DNA of 64,000 nucleotides from 12-FULL-44-12b sp964348525 (GTDB lineage Bacteria > Patescibacteriota > Minisyncoccia > Phycocordibacterales > Zambryskibacteraceae), in the NCBI GenBank assembly GCA_964348525.1, contig CAYGCY010000001.1, forward strand, positions 54,032-118,031, written 5' to 3'. Positions 63,856-64,000 of this stretch are shown one piece after another (position 1 is the stretch's first letter; every line of letters starts with the position of its first letter). The notes under the pieces were generated by a model. The model made no database searches. It had not been told where the DNA came from and worked only from the letters and a program-made list of their open reading frames with translations. The position numbers and the translations under genes are program-made.

Positions 63856-64000
63856 ATGAGGCAGAGTCAACTGTTTACAAAAACACGGAAAGAAGCGCCG
63901 AAAGATGAAGTGGCTAAAAATGCGGAACTTCTTATTCGTGGTGGGTTTATTCACAAAGAAATGGCTGGAGTTTATTCGTACCTGCCCCTCGGCCTAAAAG
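63856..64000 (+). CDS. proS: Prolyl-tRNA synthetase, N-terminal part (3' end outside window)
   Basis: The 48 visible codons read MRQSQLFTKTRKEAPKDEVA and then ELLIRGGFIHKEMAGVYSYL, PLGLK, which is the standard bacterial ProRS start (class II motif 1 region). The gene runs off the end of the window, so length and the presence of the editing (INS) domain cannot be judged. Confidence 0.9.
   Translation, partial: MRQSQLFTKTRKEAPKDEVAKNAELLIRGGFIHKEMAGVYSYLPLGLK

Overview
The window looks like a chromosome segment from a streamlined bacterium, most likely a Patescibacteria/CPR (Parcubacteria-like) lineage. The grounds are small or pared-down versions of universal proteins (a roughly 730-residue SMC, a ThrRS without editing domains, a single-chain PheRS, a helicase-degenerate PriA), wall and surface genes of the PG-binding and PEGA type, AT-rich coding sequence and scattered housekeeping genes. 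This placement is inferred from gene content; no rRNA is present.

Layout. 1-4.3 kb: aldolase end, FAD oxidase, L25, lytic transglycosylase. 4.35-5.0 kb: hairpin-dense intergenic stretch and a GC-rich transcript. 5.0-8.3 kb: L31, RF1, S2, EF-Ts, a small membrane protein and tRNA-Thr with a duplicated 3' end. 8.5-13.2 kb: glycosyltransferase, PEGA protein, and a coupled PheRS / NlpC-P60 / C39-like trio. 13.3-21.1 kb: gyrB, thrS, dnaE with small cassette genes between them. 21.2-24.1 kb: rnhB, L32, a NusB-Nudix fusion, rnc. 24.6-30.4 kb: mini-smc, RNase R, rpsP, khpA. 30.7-41.5 kb: trmD, rpoB, rpoC, dnaG, rpoD, a core transcription/replication block with an attenuator-like leader. 41.6-50.5 kb: accessory region with nucleases, a DsbA-like protein, a PH-domain protein, a large surface protein and several cassettes. 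50.8-55.0 kb: a giant STAND-type NTPase with diverged direct repeats upstream. 55.1-64 kb: tRNA-Asn, hpf, fmt, def, degenerate priA, mreB, holB, frr, rseP, proS start.

Two gene architectures coexist. Most core genes carry a TATAAT-like hexamer only 6-10 nt before the ATG and no Shine-Dalgarno sequence, which implies leaderless mRNAs. About fifteen small orphan genes, visibly GC-richer, each have their own sigma70-type promoter, a leader with an AGGAG-type ribosome binding site in nearly all of them, and a tight intrinsic terminator, sometimes overlapping the stop codon. They sit between core genes like single-gene cassettes.

Two families of repeated structured intergenic elements stand out. 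Family 1 has eight copies: a 28-nt conserved core containing a small GGAG/CTCC hairpin, held at the tip of long arms that are perfectly or nearly complementary but different in sequence in every copy. Family 2 has two copies: a three-way-junction design with conserved junction strands and covarying helices. I do not recognise either as a known element. They are the best candidates here for an undescribed system.
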